Part shown: in pieces, positions 1-9,814 of the stretch
Position numbering within the stretch: the first letter of the stretch is position 1
Layout: each line of letters opens with the position of its first letter
Assembly: GCF_011065405.1 (NCBI RefSeq)
Contig: NZ_CP047056.1
Coordinates: 1,882,747-1,946,746, forward strand
Direction: 5' to 3'
Source: Succinivibrio dextrinosolvens
Lineage (GTDB): Bacteria; Pseudomonadota; Gammaproteobacteria; Enterobacterales; Succinivibrionaceae
DNA: 64,000 nt
Notes under the pieces: generated by a model
Seen by the model: only the letters and a program-made list of their open reading frames with translations
Database searches by the model: none
What the model was told of the DNA's origin: nothing
Translations under genes and position numbers: made by a program

Positions 1-18
1 ATGCACAATGAATATAAG

Positions 19-35
19 AATATTCACCATTTTTG
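19..35 (+). promoter_or_regulatory. Candidate operator, ATATTCACC motif copy 1
   Basis: The sequence reads AATATTCACCATTTTTG. The same core recurs at 337-350 and, inverted, at 1418-1432, always outside coding sequence and flanking the AraC-type gene. It may be a site for that regulator; this is inference from recurrence only. Confidence 0.35.
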
Positions 36-336
36 AAATTATGATTAATTTTGTGAGGAAGTTCAGATTCTATAACACTGTTCAGCTATAAAGAATATTT
101 TGTGATATGTTCACTATAGTAAAACGGTTTTCAAAAAGTTACGGAATAATTACAAGGCAGTATTTGCAAATTCCGCCTTAACCAATTATTTGAAATGTGA
201 AGATAATTTTATTTTTATGTTATATATATAACAGAAAAAGGCATTAACCGGTCATAAGCTGATAATGCATTCACTTTTATAAGCTAGTATCGAGGCAAAC
301 ACTTTATATAAATACAGACAAAACAAGTGATTGTCA

Positions 337-350
337 TATATTCACCATTT
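337..350 (+). promoter_or_regulatory. Candidate operator, ATATTCACC motif copy 2
   Basis: ATATTCACCATTT lies 18 bp ahead of the AraC-type start codon, a position suited to autoregulation. The match to the copy at 19-35 is exact over 13 bp. Confidence 0.35.
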
Positions 351-367
351 ATACGAGAGTTTGATAT

Positions 368-1258
368 ATGAATTCATGTAGCAATGCCATCCAGGAAACA
401 ATTCTAAGGGGATCACCTGACTGTCCTTTCGAGTTCTATCATATCGATAAAAATCATCCTAAGTTTGCCATGACCTTTCATTATCACCTTGACTTTGAAA
501 TCATTCGAGTTCTGCAGGGAACTTTCTCTTTATATATAAATGAGCGTCATTACGATTTAAAGCCAGGTCAGTATATCTTCATTGAAGGAGGCAAGGTTCA
601 CGGAGGAAAACCAGAGAACGATGACTGTATTTATGAATGTGTAGTATTTGATTTAAACCTGCTTTTTGATGACAGAACCCCTGGACATGGTTTTCTGAAA
701 AAACTGTCTGAACACAGCGTTGTGTTAAATGAAATCTATTCAGAACAGACCGATGAAGAAATCACCCGCGCCTTTGACAATGTATTCGAGTTTACCAATC
801 CAAAACAGAACAACGCCACCATTGCTTACGGTTCACTTCTTTTAGCTTTCGGCAAAATCTATAACAAAGGACTATATACCTCATATATAAGCCAGATTAC
901 GGGCAACTATACCAAACAGTTTGGCAGGCTGCCTATTCTGTTCAGATATCTGTACGACAACTTTCAGAGAGATATCTCTTTGGATGAAATGGCAAAAACA
1001 CTGGATCTAAGTCCAAAGTATTTCTGCAGATTCTTCAAGCAGATTACAGGATTGCGTCCTATCGAGTACTTAAACAACTTCAGACTTGAATGTGCTTCCA
1101 TGAGACTTGCAACAGAAAATGAAAGCATCAATGAGATTGCCTACTCCTGCGGATTTAAAGATCCCTGCTACTTTGCAAAGATCTTCAAGAACTTCAAGAA
1201 AATGAGTCCAAGTGAGTACAGACGTTTAAACTTCAGTCAGAACAAGCTGGCAAATTAG
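368..1258 (+). CDS. AraC family transcriptional regulator
   Basis: This 296-residue protein has an N-terminal cupin-like sensor domain, including a His-rich stretch around residues 35-45 and YDLKPGQYIFIEGGKVHGG. A C-terminal AraC-type double helix-turn-helix covers about residues 195-290; DLSPKYFCRFFKQITG and INEIAYSCGFKDPCYFAKIF are typical of the two helix-turn-helices. The length is normal for the family. It sits 350 bp upstream of a TRAP transporter in the same orientation and probably controls it in response to a small acid or sugar, which is inference. The ligand cannot be named. Candidate binding sites lie on both sides of the gene. Confidence 0.85.
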   Translation: MNSCSNAIQETILRGSPDCPFEFYHIDKNHPKFAMTFHYHLDFEIIRVLQGTFSLYINERHYDLKPGQYIFIEGGKVHGGKPENDDCIYECVVFDLNLLFDDRTPGHGFLKKLSEHSVVLNEIYSEQTDEEITRAFDNVFEFTNPKQNNATIAYGSLLLAFGKIYNKGLYTSYISQITGNYTKQFGRLPILFRYLYDNFQRDISLDEMAKTLDLSPKYFCRFFKQITGLRPIEYLNNFRLECASMRLATENESINEIAYSCGFKDPCYFAKIFKNFKKMSPSEYRRLNFSQNKLAN

Positions 1259-1281
1259 ACTTTTTATCTATTTACATATCA

Positions 1282-1312
1282 AAATGCGTCAGGAGACTGA
1301 TTGTGCATTTTT
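1282..1312 (+). terminator. Probable terminator after AraC-type gene
   Basis: Outer arms AAATGC and GCATTT enclose an inner TCAG/CTGA stem with a GAGA loop, followed by a short T-run. The hairpin starts 24 bp after the AraC-type stop codon. Confidence 0.5.
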
Positions 1313-1417
1313 CTCCATGTCGGAGCTTTATCATTTAATTTAACTAACGTCTACGAGCGTTTTGCGCGTAAGGAAAAAAAAATTTCTTTATGATCACAAA
1401 TGTTTAATCATACCGTT

Positions 1418-1432
1418 CAAAAGGTGAATATT
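1418..1432 (-). promoter_or_regulatory. Candidate operator, ATATTCACC motif copy 3
   Basis: On the minus strand this reads AATATTCACCTTTTG, matching the copies upstream of the AraC-type gene. It lies about 175 bp before dctP, so it could be the regulator's site at the transporter promoter. Confidence 0.35.
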
Positions 1433-1607
1433 AAACAAGGTTTTGTGAACATATTACTATCACCTGTTTCCATTTTCAGATTAGAGTTGATCGTGGATAG
1501 AATAATGTTCTTTCCCAGAGAATATGCTGTTATTTCCAACGGCTCTGAAAATCACAGAATAAAACAATAAAAATATATTAAACAAACATACAACGGAGAT
1601 TGTTATC

Positions 1608-2606
1608 ATGTTGAAAATCTTATCAAAAACTGCACTTGCAGTCGCAGTCTGCGCCTTCTGTTCAACAGCAGCATACAGTGCTGAATTCAAGGAAATGACC
1701 TTAAGACTGGCTCATACAGCCGCAACTTCTCATGCCCATAATAAGGCAGCAGAACAGTTTGCCAAGAATGTTAAGGAAAGAACCGGAGGAAAGGTAACTG
1801 TTGAGGTCTATCCTGCAGGTGAGCTTGGAGATCAGCCAGCTCTGGCAGAGCAGATTACCATGAGTTCTCTAGATATGGCCATCGTTTCCTTAGGTAATCT
1901 TGCCACCTACTCAAAAAAACTAAATGCCATGACCGCTCCATTCCTCTTTGAAAACTACGATCATGCACATAAGGTTATCGACAATTATGTAATGGACTGG
2001 ATGAATGAAGGTCTTGCTCAGCATAACGCTTATGGTTTATCCATGTTCGACTATGGTTTCAGACAGACCACAACCAAGGGTATCGTGGTTAAGAGTGCTG
2101 AGGATCTGAAGGGAGTAAAAATCCGCGTTCCACCTTCAGCAGGACTTCTGGCTGCCTTTGATGCAATCGGAGCCAATACCCAGAAGATTGCATACTCTGA
2201 GCTATATTCCTCATTAAAGCAGGGTGTTGTAGACGGCCAGGAAAATCCGGTTTTCACCATTTATGCCGATTCTCTGTTTGAAACACAGGATAATCTGGCT
2301 CTAACCAACCACTATTTTGACTGTCAGGCTCTGATAATCAACAAGGACACCTACGAAGCTCAATCAGATGAACTCAAACAGATCTTAAAGGAAGAAGCCA
2401 TCAAGGCACAGAATCTTACCCGTGAAGAAATCTCCGGTGGCGAAGCCAAGGTGATTGAACAGCTAAAAGAGAAGGGAATGAACGTTACCACTCCTGACAG
2501 ACAGTCATTCATTGACAAGATGGAACCAGCCTACAAAAAAATCGGAGAACTATCCGGACAGGAAGAAATGGACAAGCTGCTTAAGGCTGTTGCAGACAAC
2601 AAGTAG
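1608..2606 (+). CDS. dctP: TRAP transporter substrate-binding protein (DctP family)
   Basis: This is the periplasmic solute receptor of a tripartite ATP-independent transporter, 332 residues. A clear Sec signal peptide covers residues 1-24, with cleavage after AAYSA. The mature part has DctP-family hallmarks: LRLAHTAATSH near the N-terminus and KIRVPPSAGLLAAFDAIGAN followed by YSELYSSLKQGVVDGQENP in the region that holds the substrate carboxylate. A purine-rich ribosome site (ACGGAGATTG) precedes the ATG. The genes for the large and small membrane subunits follow. DctP-type receptors bind organic acids such as C4-dicarboxylates or sugar acids; the exact substrate is not readable. Confidence 0.9.
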   Translation: MLKILSKTALAVAVCAFCSTAAYSAEFKEMTLRLAHTAATSHAHNKAAEQFAKNVKERTGGKVTVEVYPAGELGDQPALAEQITMSSLDMAIVSLGNLATYSKKLNAMTAPFLFENYDHAHKVIDNYVMDWMNEGLAQHNAYGLSMFDYGFRQTTTKGIVVKSAEDLKGVKIRVPPSAGLLAAFDAIGANTQKIAYSELYSSLKQGVVDGQENPVFTIYADSLFETQDNLALTNHYFDCQALIINKDTYEAQSDELKQILKEEAIKAQNLTREEISGGEAKVIEQLKEKGMNVTTPDRQSFIDKMEPAYKKIGELSGQEEMDKLLKAVADNK

Positions 2607-2712
2607 ACTGTCTTATTCTATCTAATCTGTTATTCTCGATGTCATCTTTTGGAAGGTAACTATCAGAAATTACGCTAGATTACCTTCCTGATTTCAAAAT
2701 ACGGAACGTAAT

Positions 2713-3996
2713 ATGATCATGTTCTTTATCTTTGCAGGCGTACTGCTTCTGATGCTGATTGGTGTAAGCACTGCAGTTACCATGGGATTTACCTCGCTTG
2801 CAACCTTTCTTCTGGCTGGAGGCGGAATAGAAAAATTATTCCTTATTCCCCAGCGTATGTACGATCAGGTCTCCGGCATTACTCTGATGTCTATTCCATT
2901 TTTCCTTTTAATGGGAAACTTCATGAATGTAGGCGGTGTATCCGGCAGTCTGTTTGGCTTTGGAAGAGCCTGCCTTGGACATAGATGGGGCGGTCTGTCC
3001 AATGCTGCAATTGCTGCCTGTATGGTAATGGCTGCCATGTCAGGTTCTGCCGCAGCCTGTGCCGCCGGTATTGGTATGATTGCCATCGGAGAGATGTCAA
3101 AGTGCGGTTATGGAAAACCATTCTGCTGTGCAACCATTGCTGCAGGCGGAGCTTTAGGTCCTATTATTCCTCCAAGCATTACACTGATTCTTTACGCAGG
3201 ACTGACACAGACCTCCGTTAATTCCCTGTTTGCGGCAGGAATCGTGCCTGGTCTGCTGCTGGGTATCGGTTTTATGTCCTGGTCATCATATGTAAGCTAC
3301 AAGAACGGTTATGCAAAAGAAGATCCTGTACCTTGGATTGAACGCTATGATGCCTTCAAGAAAGCTTTTTTAGCCCTGATGACTCCTGTCATTGTCATAG
3401 GCGGTATGTTCGCAGGCCTGTTCACCGCGACTGAAGCAGCCGCTGTTGCCAGTTTCTATGTAATGGTTTTAGGCTTCTTTGTTTACCACACTCTGCATAT
3501 CAGGGATTTACCAAAAATATTCTGGGAAACCGTAGAACAGACTTCAAAGGTAATGTTTATTATTGCAACTGCAGGTTTCTTCCAGTACGTACTGCTGTAT
3601 ACACGTATTCCTCAGCAGGCAATTGCCTTTATTTCCGAAAGCTTCACTTCCATTATTCCTGTACTGCTGATTATCATTCTGGTGCTGGTTTTAATGGGCT
3701 GTTTCATGGAGGGAACCGCAATTCTGCTGATTACCGTTCCTATCTTTGTGCCTCTGGCAAAAGCCTTCCACTATGATGTGGTGCAGATGGGTATTGTAAT
3801 GTGCATTTCTCTTGCCGTTGGAGTCCTGACACCTCCGGTGGGGCTGAATCTGTACGTGATGGCATCGATTACCGGTGAAAAAGTGATGGCTATTGCTAAA
3901 CAGGCGGTAGGTTATGTTCTGATCATGATTGCTGTAGCAATTCTGGTAGCCTTCTGCGGACCTGTTACTCTAGGTCTTGGACATCTGATTAACTGA
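2713..3996 (+). CDS. dctM: TRAP transporter large permease (DctM family)
   Basis: This 427-residue protein is almost entirely hydrophobic, with about 12 membrane segments, as expected for the TRAP large subunit that carries out Na+-coupled transport. Family signatures include SIPFFLLMGNFMNVGGVSG, AACAAGIGMIAIGEM, GALGPIIPPSITLILYAG and GVLTPPVGLNLYVM. It follows dctP by about 105 bp. It precedes the small subunit rather than following it, whereas dctP-dctQ-dctM is the common order. Confidence 0.92.
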   Translation: MIMFFIFAGVLLLMLIGVSTAVTMGFTSLATFLLAGGGIEKLFLIPQRMYDQVSGITLMSIPFFLLMGNFMNVGGVSGSLFGFGRACLGHRWGGLSNAAIAACMVMAAMSGSAAACAAGIGMIAIGEMSKCGYGKPFCCATIAAGGALGPIIPPSITLILYAGLTQTSVNSLFAAGIVPGLLLGIGFMSWSSYVSYKNGYAKEDPVPWIERYDAFKKAFLALMTPVIVIGGMFAGLFTATEAAAVASFYVMVLGFFVYHTLHIRDLPKIFWETVEQTSKVMFIIATAGFFQYVLLYTRIPQQAIAFISESFTSIIPVLLIIILVLVLMGCFMEGTAILLITVPIFVPLAKAFHYDVVQMGIVMCISLAVGVLTPPVGLNLYVMASITGEKVMAIAKQAVGYVLIMIAVAILVAFCGPVTLGLGHLIN

Positions 3997-4005
3997 GGCT
4001 GATAT

Positions 4006-4518
4006 ATGAATACAGTATTAAATCTGCTTAAAGGCATAGATGCCATAGTCAGCAAGGTAACTCGTTTTATCTGCATAGCATCTATGATGATCATTTTTGT
4101 GATGTTCCTTCTGAACGTATTCGTCAGATTTGTGCCTATATACAACTTCACCCAGACTGATGAATGGACACAGCTCTTTTTAGTATGGGTAATTTTCTTT
4201 GGAGCACAGGAACTGGTGAGAACCAGAGGACATTTTATTGTTGATGTGATAACTGACAGAATCGTAGGTACACCTGCTGGTAAAATCTGCAGAATCATCT
4301 CCACAATAATTGAGGCCATCATGTACGCAACCATCTGCTACTACGGCTTTGTGCTGGTATGCCGCGCTCAGTCCTACATGCTGACCATCACATGGCTGCA
4401 GAAGAAGTATTTTTACATGGTAATTCCTGTAAGTGCCTTCTTTATGACCTGCTACTCTTTAAGAGATATAGTTCAGGCAGTTAAAATGCCTTGGAGAGCA
4501 GAAAACAAACCGACTTAA
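4006..4518 (+). CDS. dctQ: TRAP transporter small permease (DctQ family)
   Basis: This 170-residue protein has four predicted membrane segments. The conserved DctQ region runs from NVFVRFVP through TDEWTQLFLVWVIFFGAQELVR to GHFIVDV. It starts 9 bp after the dctM stop, so the two are co-transcribed. It completes the transporter begun by dctP and dctM and is the last gene of the operon. Confidence 0.88.
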   Translation: MNTVLNLLKGIDAIVSKVTRFICIASMMIIFVMFLLNVFVRFVPIYNFTQTDEWTQLFLVWVIFFGAQELVRTRGHFIVDVITDRIVGTPAGKICRIISTIIEAIMYATICYYGFVLVCRAQSYMLTITWLQKKYFYMVIPVSAFFMTCYSLRDIVQAVKMPWRAENKPT

Positions 4519-4532
4519 GATCCACAAAAGAG

Positions 4533-4570
4533 ACTCGTAAATCTTAGCCTATAATCTGAGATTTACGAGT
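4533..4570 (+). terminator. Inverted repeat after dctQ, probable terminator
   Basis: A perfect 12-bp inverted repeat (ACTCGTAAATCT / AGATTTACGAGT) with a 14-bp loop lies 14 bp after the dctQ stop. There is no strong T-run after it, so it may act as a 3' stabilising hairpin rather than an intrinsic terminator. Confidence 0.45.
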
Positions 4571-4582
4571 AATATGTGACGT

Positions 4583-4729
4583 TCTCCCCCTACTATACAG
4601 GTGACAGCTCTTATAGAAGTGGGGCTTCCTGTTCGAATGCTCTAACGACAAAAGCATTAAAGATAGAATCTGTGAATCCTACCTATATAGAGGAGGTAGA
4701 ATTCTTACTGACACCAAGTTAAATCTTGA
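4583..4729. other. Non-coding stretch with small hairpins, possible mobile-element remnant
   Basis: No gene is seen between dctQ and the flavin reductase-like gene. The stretch holds a CTACCT/AGGTAG hairpin near 4680-4700 and a GC-richer patch near 4583-4635. It resembles the structured ends of IS200/IS605-type elements, but there is no transposase and the assignment is weak. Confidence 0.2.
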
Positions 4730-5320
4730 CTAGATAGAAATCTTGGTATCGTACGCCTTTCCTATTGAATAGAAATGGTTTCCTGCCACATAATGGATAG
4801 TACTGAATTTAGGATCTGCTTGTTCAAATATCCAGTGACCATTCTTGAAGACTCTTTCATCAGCATAGGCTTTTACACATTCACCAATAAAGAGATCGTA
4901 AGCCTGCTGATTGTGTTCCTCCGGAATCAGCTTGAAAATCATGTATGCCGCACAGCCTTTCATTAGAGGGATATCGCATCCGTCAAGAGTGAAAATTTCT
5001 GCTCCGCTTTTTTCGATTTTATCCTTAACATCGTATTTGCTGACGGAGCCTAGGTACATGGTCTCTTCAATAATCTCAAGAGTCGGAAGAGCAATGGCAA
5101 AATAACCGCTCTTTTCAATTAAAGGTCTTGTAAAATGAGATTTATCAATCACAGCAGTAGCTTTAAAAGGCATAATATCAAGTGCACAAACCCAAGTAGC
5201 AGGCATCATTCCTGTTTCTCCGTTGTATTCTGCGCTAATCATGCCTGTTCCTCCAACATTCAACAGTCGGTAAGCCTTTTCCATTGCTACAGGTTTTAAA
5301 TAGTTTTTTGTCTGTTCCAT
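4730..5320 (-). CDS. Flavin reductase-like domain protein
   Basis: This 196-residue protein resembles the flavin reductase-like FMN-binding split-barrel family. Features include an N-terminal segment with GGTGMISAEYNGETGMMPATW (flavin-contact region), followed by ATAVIDKSHFTRPLIEKSGYFAIALP and a conserved LDGCDIPLMKGCAAYMIFKL. The family binds FMN and reduces flavin or acts as a small oxidoreductase. It stands alone, convergent with the TRAP operon and followed upstream by ssb in the same orientation. The substrate is unknown. Confidence 0.7.
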   Translation of the reverse strand: MEQTKNYLKPVAMEKAYRLLNVGGTGMISAEYNGETGMMPATWVCALDIMPFKATAVIDKSHFTRPLIEKSGYFAIALPTLEIIEETMYLGSVSKYDVKDKIEKSGAEIFTLDGCDIPLMKGCAAYMIFKLIPEEHNQQAYDLFIGECVKAYADERVFKNGHWIFEQADPKFSTIHYVAGNHFYSIGKAYDTKISI

Positions 5321-5434
5321 AGAAAATCCTTATGTTTCATTAAGTAGACAACCTTTGTTTGTTACAAAATCAAGCACCTTATTCTGCCACATTGGAGGAA
5401 GTGAGAGCCTCAAAAAAAAGCTTCTCAAAAAAAA

Positions 5435-5980
5435 TTAGAATGGCAGATCGTCAGAATCATCATTTCCATCCACAACGATAGCAGGTTCAGGATTTGATGA
5501 TGGTTTCTGATTTATGAAAGATGAATCGTTCAGAAAAGATGGCTGTGCTGAAGGATTTCCGTATGGAGAATTATCAGGCTGAGCATGATTGTTTTTAAAA
5601 GAATTATTCTGCGCAGAGAAAGAATCACTCTCCGCGTGAGCCTTTGAAGAACCAAGCATCTGCAGCTCATCTGCGACAATCTCTGTTACACTTTTCTTAA
5701 CATTCTGCTTATCGGTAAATGATCTGGTACGAAGTTTTCCTTCCACGTATACCAGTGATCCCTTATGTAGCCATTTCTGAGCTATTTCTGCCAGTCTTCC
5801 CCATAAAACAACTCGATGCCATTCAGCTATCTCTGTCATCTGACCAGATTCTGCATTGCGACGAACCTCATTGGTAACCATTGAAACATTGGCAACTGCA
5901 GTACCTGAACCAGTTGTTCTAAATACAGGTTCATCTCCAAGATTACCAATCAGAATTACTTTATTAACTCCACGAGTCAT
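5435..5980 (-). CDS. ssb: Single-stranded DNA-binding protein
   Basis: This 181-residue SSB binds and protects single-stranded DNA in replication, recombination and repair. The N-terminal OB-fold (about residues 1-110) starts MTRGVNKVILIGNLGDEPV and contains WHRVVLWGRLAEIAQKWLHKG. A Gln/Asn/Ser/Pro-rich linker follows. The acidic tail ends DDSDDLPF, the classical SSB tip that recruits partner proteins. It lies divergent from uvrA, the arrangement found in enteric bacteria. Confidence 0.97.
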   Translation of the reverse strand: MTRGVNKVILIGNLGDEPVFRTTGSGTAVANVSMVTNEVRRNAESGQMTEIAEWHRVVLWGRLAEIAQKWLHKGSLVYVEGKLRTRSFTDKQNVKKSVTEIVADELQMLGSSKAHAESDSFSAQNNSFKNNHAQPDNSPYGNPSAQPSFLNDSSFINQKPSSNPEPAIVVDGNDDSDDLPF

Positions 5981-6255
5981 ATTAAATCCTTATAAATAGA
6001 CTGTCCTCGGAGAAGAAATCTCTTTGGTACAGCAAAATGATAATTATTAGCCTGTATATTATTGCATTGAAATTTTTGCCCTTGCATTTAAGCATATCCA
6101 AAAATACCCACTTACAATGCATGTCATTTAGCTTAAATCTTTTTTTTCTTTTTTTTCAATAAGATTAGATAAGAACTGTGCGGTAAATTTTTTTTTGATT
6201 TAAATATTTTCAGAACAAAGAAAGATAATCAAAAAAAAATCGGGCAGGAATAATG

Positions 6256-6390
6256 TTGAATCATAATGGGGGCGACTAAAAAGGTCATTTTTAGCAATTA
6301 CTAAGAAAATAATTTATTTAAATTTCAATATATTATTTTTAAAAATTTTGCTAAAAAATGACTTTTTAGTCAGCTCCAACATAATTCAAT
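6256..6390. repeat. MITE-like long imperfect inverted repeat between ssb and uvrA
   Basis: Two arms of about 45 bp, roughly 6256-6299 and 6344-6390, are imperfect reverse complements. Both contain GACTAAAAAG, TCATTTTT and TAGCAA blocks. The roughly 45-bp centre is almost pure A/T. The whole unit could fold into one long hairpin. It has no coding capacity. A MITE-type element or a strong transcription barrier are both possible. I could not identify a clean target duplication. Confidence 0.5.
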
Positions 6391-6546
6391 AAAGATTATT
6401 TTCAGTGCTCTCATAATATGACTTCAATGCACAATTATCTCTAATAGAAATTATTACTGATTAATTTTGTCGTCTTTTCTTTTATCCTCCATGAATTGTT
6501 TAAGGTAAAATTACAAAATCGACTTTAATAAAAATCAATTATACAA

Positions 6547-9390
6547 ATGGATAAAATCGTAATTCGCGGTGCCCGCACCCATAATCTGAAAAATCTGAAT
6601 CTGACAATTCCACGTAACAAACTCTGCGTAATCACAGGAAGATCAGGTTCAGGAAAATCATCTCTTGCCTTCGACACTCTTTATGCAGAAGGACAGCGTC
6701 GCTATGTGGAATCTCTTTCTGCATACGCCCGTCAGTTCTTATCCCTGATGGACAAGCCTGATGTTGATTCAATCGAAGGTCTATCCCCTGCCATATCTAT
6801 TGAGCAGAAGGCCACCTCACACAACCCAAGATCAACAGTTGGTACTATCACAGAGATTCATGACTATTTAAGACTTATCTGGGCCAGAATCGGAGAGGCA
6901 AGATGTCCTGAACACGGCACAGTTCTGAAAGCTCAGACCATAAGCCAGATGGTTGATGCAGTTATGGAACAGCCTGAAGGCACTAAGATTATGATCCTCT
7001 CTCCTGTGGTAAGAGGAAGAAAAGGTGAATACAAACAGCTGTTCGCCGATCTGGCAAAAGACGGTTTTATCCGCGCCAGAGTAGATGGAGAAATCTGCGA
7101 TCTCTCCGATCCTCCAGATCTGGCTTTAAGAGAAAAGCATGATATTGATATTGTTGTAGATAGAATCAAAGTGAAGCCAGATTTAAAACAGCGTCTTGCT
7201 GATTCCTTTGAAACCGCGCTCAAATACTCTGATGGTATTGCCGTGGTCTGTCCGATGGAGGAGCATAAAAAAGAGGATGAGATTCTGTTCTCATCTCATT
7301 ACTCATGCCCTATCTGTGGCTACTCAATTCCAGAATTAGAACCAAGAGATTTCTCCTTTAATAATCCACACGGATACTGTCCTAAATGTGAAGGCTTAGG
7401 CGCAATGATGGTTCTGGATATCGACAAGATCGTTCCTGATAAAACCAAATCCGTATTTGAGGGAGCAATTCTGGGATGGGACAGAAGAAATCCTTTCTAT
7501 TATAAGGAATTAGAAGCTGTTGCCGATTATTACGATATAGACCTTCAGAAACCATTTAGTGAACTTACCAAAAAAGAAGTTGATCTGCTTATGTATGGCA
7601 CTGGCACCACAGCCATTCCTATGAAAATGGTCTACTCTGGAGGAAAGAAATCCCAGACTAGTTTTGAGCCATTTGAGGGTGTTATTCCTAATTACGAGAG
7701 AAGATCACGCGAAACCGAATCTGAGTATGTAAGAGTCTATATTTCAAAACTGATGAGACCACTGCCTTGCCCTGACTGTCATGGCGCAAGACTGAAAAAG
7801 GAATACTGCAACGTATTTGTTAACAATAAATCCTTACCAGAGATTAATAACTACTCAATACAGGAGTGCTACCAGTTCTTCTCTGAAATAAAGCTTACAG
7901 AGCAGGAAAAGAATATTGCTTCCAGAGTATTAAAGGAAATCAGAGCCAGATTGGGATTCCTGATAAACGTTGGTCTTGGTTACCTAACGCTGTCGCGCTC
8001 AGCTGAAACCCTATCCGGAGGTGAAGCCCAGCGTATCAGACTGGCAAGTCAGATCGGTGCAGGTCTGACCGGTGTTATGTATGTGCTGGATGAACCAAGT
8101 ATCGGTCTTCATCAGAGGGATAACTCAAAGCTCCTTGATGCCCTGAAGAATCTGAGAGACATCGGCAATACAGTTATTGTTGTAGAGCACGATGAAGATA
8201 CCATGAGAGCTGCAGATCAGATTATAGATATCGGTCCTGCAGCCGGAATCAACGGTGGCGAAGTAATCGCTCAGGGACCGGTTGATGAAATTGAAAAATG
8301 CGAAAATTCCCTGACCGGTAAATACCTCTCAGGAAAAAGACGCATTGAAATTCCAAAGAAAAGAATCAAACCAAAGAAATCAAAGCTCCTGACTTTAAAG
8401 GGATGTACCGGCAATAACCTCAAGAATATCGACGTATCCTTCCCTGTTGGATGCTTCGTGGTAGTAACAGGCGTTTCAGGTTCTGGCAAATCAACACTGG
8501 TTAACGATACCTTGGTCAGAATTGCCGAGCGTAAACTAAACGGAGTCACAGCAAATGATGATCCTGCTCCATTTAAAGAGATAGAGGGACTTGAGCATTT
8601 TGACAAGATCATCTGTATTGATCAGAGTCCTATCGGCAGAACGCCTCGTTCAAATCCTGCAACATACGTAGGACTGTTCTCTGATATACGAGACCTGTTT
8701 GCAAAAACTCCTGAATCAAGAGCAAGAGGCTATACTCCTGGCAGATTCTCCTTTAACGTAAAAGGAGGTAGATGCGAAGCCTGTCAGGGAGATGGAACCA
8801 TCAAGGTTTCCATGAATTTCATGCCTGATGTATATGTAAAGTGTGAAGAGTGTGACGGTAAGAGATATAACCGAGAAACTCTTGAAGTTTTATATAAAGG
8901 CAAAACTATCGCTGATGTTCTTGACATGAACATTGAGCAGGCTTTAGAGTTCTTCTCGGCAGTACCTTCCATCGCATCTAAGCTGCAGACACTGATGGAC
9001 GTGGGCCTATCCTACATTACCCTAGGTCAGTCTGCAACAACCTTCTCAGGCGGTGAAGCTCAGCGTATCAAACTCTCTAAGGAACTGTCAAAGAAGGCAA
9101 CTGGTAAGACTCTTTACATTCTTGATGAGCCTACTACAGGTCTACACTTTGAAGATGTAAGACTATTACTCGATGTTCTGATCAGATTAAGAGATCAGGG
9201 AAATACCGTTGTGGTAATCGAACATAATCTTGACGTAATCAAATCGGCAGATTATCTTATCGACCTAGGACCGGAAGGTGGTCGTGACGGTGGAAATGTA
9301 ATCGTCTGCGGTACTCCTGAAGAGGTCAGTGAATGTAGAGAATCATTTACCGGGCAGTTTTTAAAACCAATACTAGAAAGAGGCTATTAG
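6547..9390 (+). CDS. uvrA: Excinuclease ABC subunit A
   Basis: This 947-residue protein is the damage-recognition ATPase of nucleotide excision repair and loads UvrB. Two ABC modules are visible. The first has Walker [10 protein letters not shown] near residue 31 and signature [16 protein letters not shown] near 490. The second has Walker [10 protein letters not shown] near 644 and signature [16 protein letters not shown] near 835. Zinc-finger cysteines occur as CPIC...CPKC near 255-282 and CEAC...CEEC near 741-766. Length matches E. coli UvrA (940). The 566-bp region shared with ssb shows no clear LexA box of the CTGT-N8-ACAG type. Confidence 0.98.
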   Translation: MDKIVIRGARTHNLKNLNLTIPRNKLCVITGRSGSGKSSLAFDTLYAEGQRRYVESLSAYARQFLSLMDKPDVDSIEGLSPAISIEQKATSHNPRSTVGTITEIHDYLRLIWARIGEARCPEHGTVLKAQTISQMVDAVMEQPEGTKIMILSPVVRGRKGEYKQLFADLAKDGFIRARVDGEICDLSDPPDLALREKHDIDIVVDRIKVKPDLKQRLADSFETALKYSDGIAVVCPMEEHKKEDEILFSSHYSCPICGYSIPELEPRDFSFNNPHGYCPKCEGLGAMMVLDIDKIVPDKTKSVFEGAILGWDRRNPFYYKELEAVADYYDIDLQKPFSELTKKEVDLLMYGTGTTAIPMKMVYSGGKKSQTSFEPFEGVIPNYERRSRETESEYVRVYISKLMRPLPCPDCHGARLKKEYCNVFVNNKSLPEINNYSIQECYQFFSEIKLTEQEKNIASRVLKEIRARLGFLINVGLGYLTLSRSAETLSGGEAQRIRLASQIGAGLTGVMYVLDEPSIGLHQRDNSKLLDALKNLRDIGNTVIVVEHDEDTMRAADQIIDIGPAAGINGGEVIAQGPVDEIEKCENSLTGKYLSGKRRIEIPKKRIKPKKSKLLTLKGCTGNNLKNIDVSFPVGCFVVVTGVSGSGKSTLVNDTLVRIAERKLNGVTANDDPAPFKEIEGLEHFDKIICIDQSPIGRTPRSNPATYVGLFSDIRDLFAKTPESRARGYTPGRFSFNVKGGRCEACQGDGTIKVSMNFMPDVYVKCEECDGKRYNRETLEVLYKGKTIADVLDMNIEQALEFFSAVPSIASKLQTLMDVGLSYITLGQSATTFSGGEAQRIKLSKELSKKATGKTLYILDEPTTGLHFEDVRLLLDVLIRLRDQGNTVVVIEHNLDVIKSADYLIDLGPEGGRDGGNVIVCGTPEEVSECRESFTGQFLKPILERGY

Positions 9391-9398
9391 GAGACTAT

Positions 9399-9779
9399 AT
9401 GGCAAAACTTACAGAAAAAGAATATGAGGCAATCCAGTCTCTAAATGCAGAATACAGACAGGCAATGTTTATGAGAGTTGCCAAAGAAGAAAATGGCTTC
9501 TACATTCTTGCTGATAGCGAAGGCCCACTGATTCTTGAAGATACGGAGGAAGATGAGGATCATAACATTTTCAGTATTCTTCCTGTATGGTCACATGAGG
9601 AACTTGCTGCAGGCTATGCTGAGAAAAACAGCATGGAAGGCTTCAAGCCTCAGTTCGTAACCACTCAGGTATGGAACGAGAAATGGGTTCCAGCATTCCG
9701 TGAGCAGCAGAATGTACTGATTGGCTTCATGCCGATTTCAGATAAGGATTTCTCTGTAGAATCACCTATAGAATTCTAA
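9399..9779 (+). CDS. DUF2750-like small protein
   Basis: This 126-residue acidic protein starts 8 bp after the uvrA stop and is probably co-transcribed with it. The pattern of a YxxxxF region, GFYILADSEGPLILEDTEEDED, LPVWSHEELAAGYA and a C-terminal WVPAFREQQNVLIGFMP resembles the DUF2750 family, whose role is unknown. No signal peptide or membrane segment is seen. The family match is by eye only. Confidence 0.6.
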   Translation: MAKLTEKEYEAIQSLNAEYRQAMFMRVAKEENGFYILADSEGPLILEDTEEDEDHNIFSILPVWSHEELAAGYAEKNSMEGFKPQFVTTQVWNEKWVPAFREQQNVLIGFMPISDKDFSVESPIEF

Positions 9780-9814
9780 CGTCCTCACCAAAAGGCAAAG
9801 ACGTCAGATCAGGA

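Larger units (their letters stand above)
1..367. other. Intergenic region upstream of AraC-type gene
   Basis: No convincing gene is seen on either strand. The stretch is AT-rich. It holds two copies of the sequence ATATTCACCATTT, near 20-32 and 338-350, described separately as candidate operator sites. Confidence 0.6.

Noticed and set aside
4583-4660. Possible tRNA because of a GTTCGAAT sequence
   Set aside because: No acceptor stem, anticodon arm or paired T-stem could be built around it.
5981-6546. LexA/SOS box between ssb and uvrA
   Set aside because: CTGT half-sites occur but none has a matching ACAG at the correct spacing.
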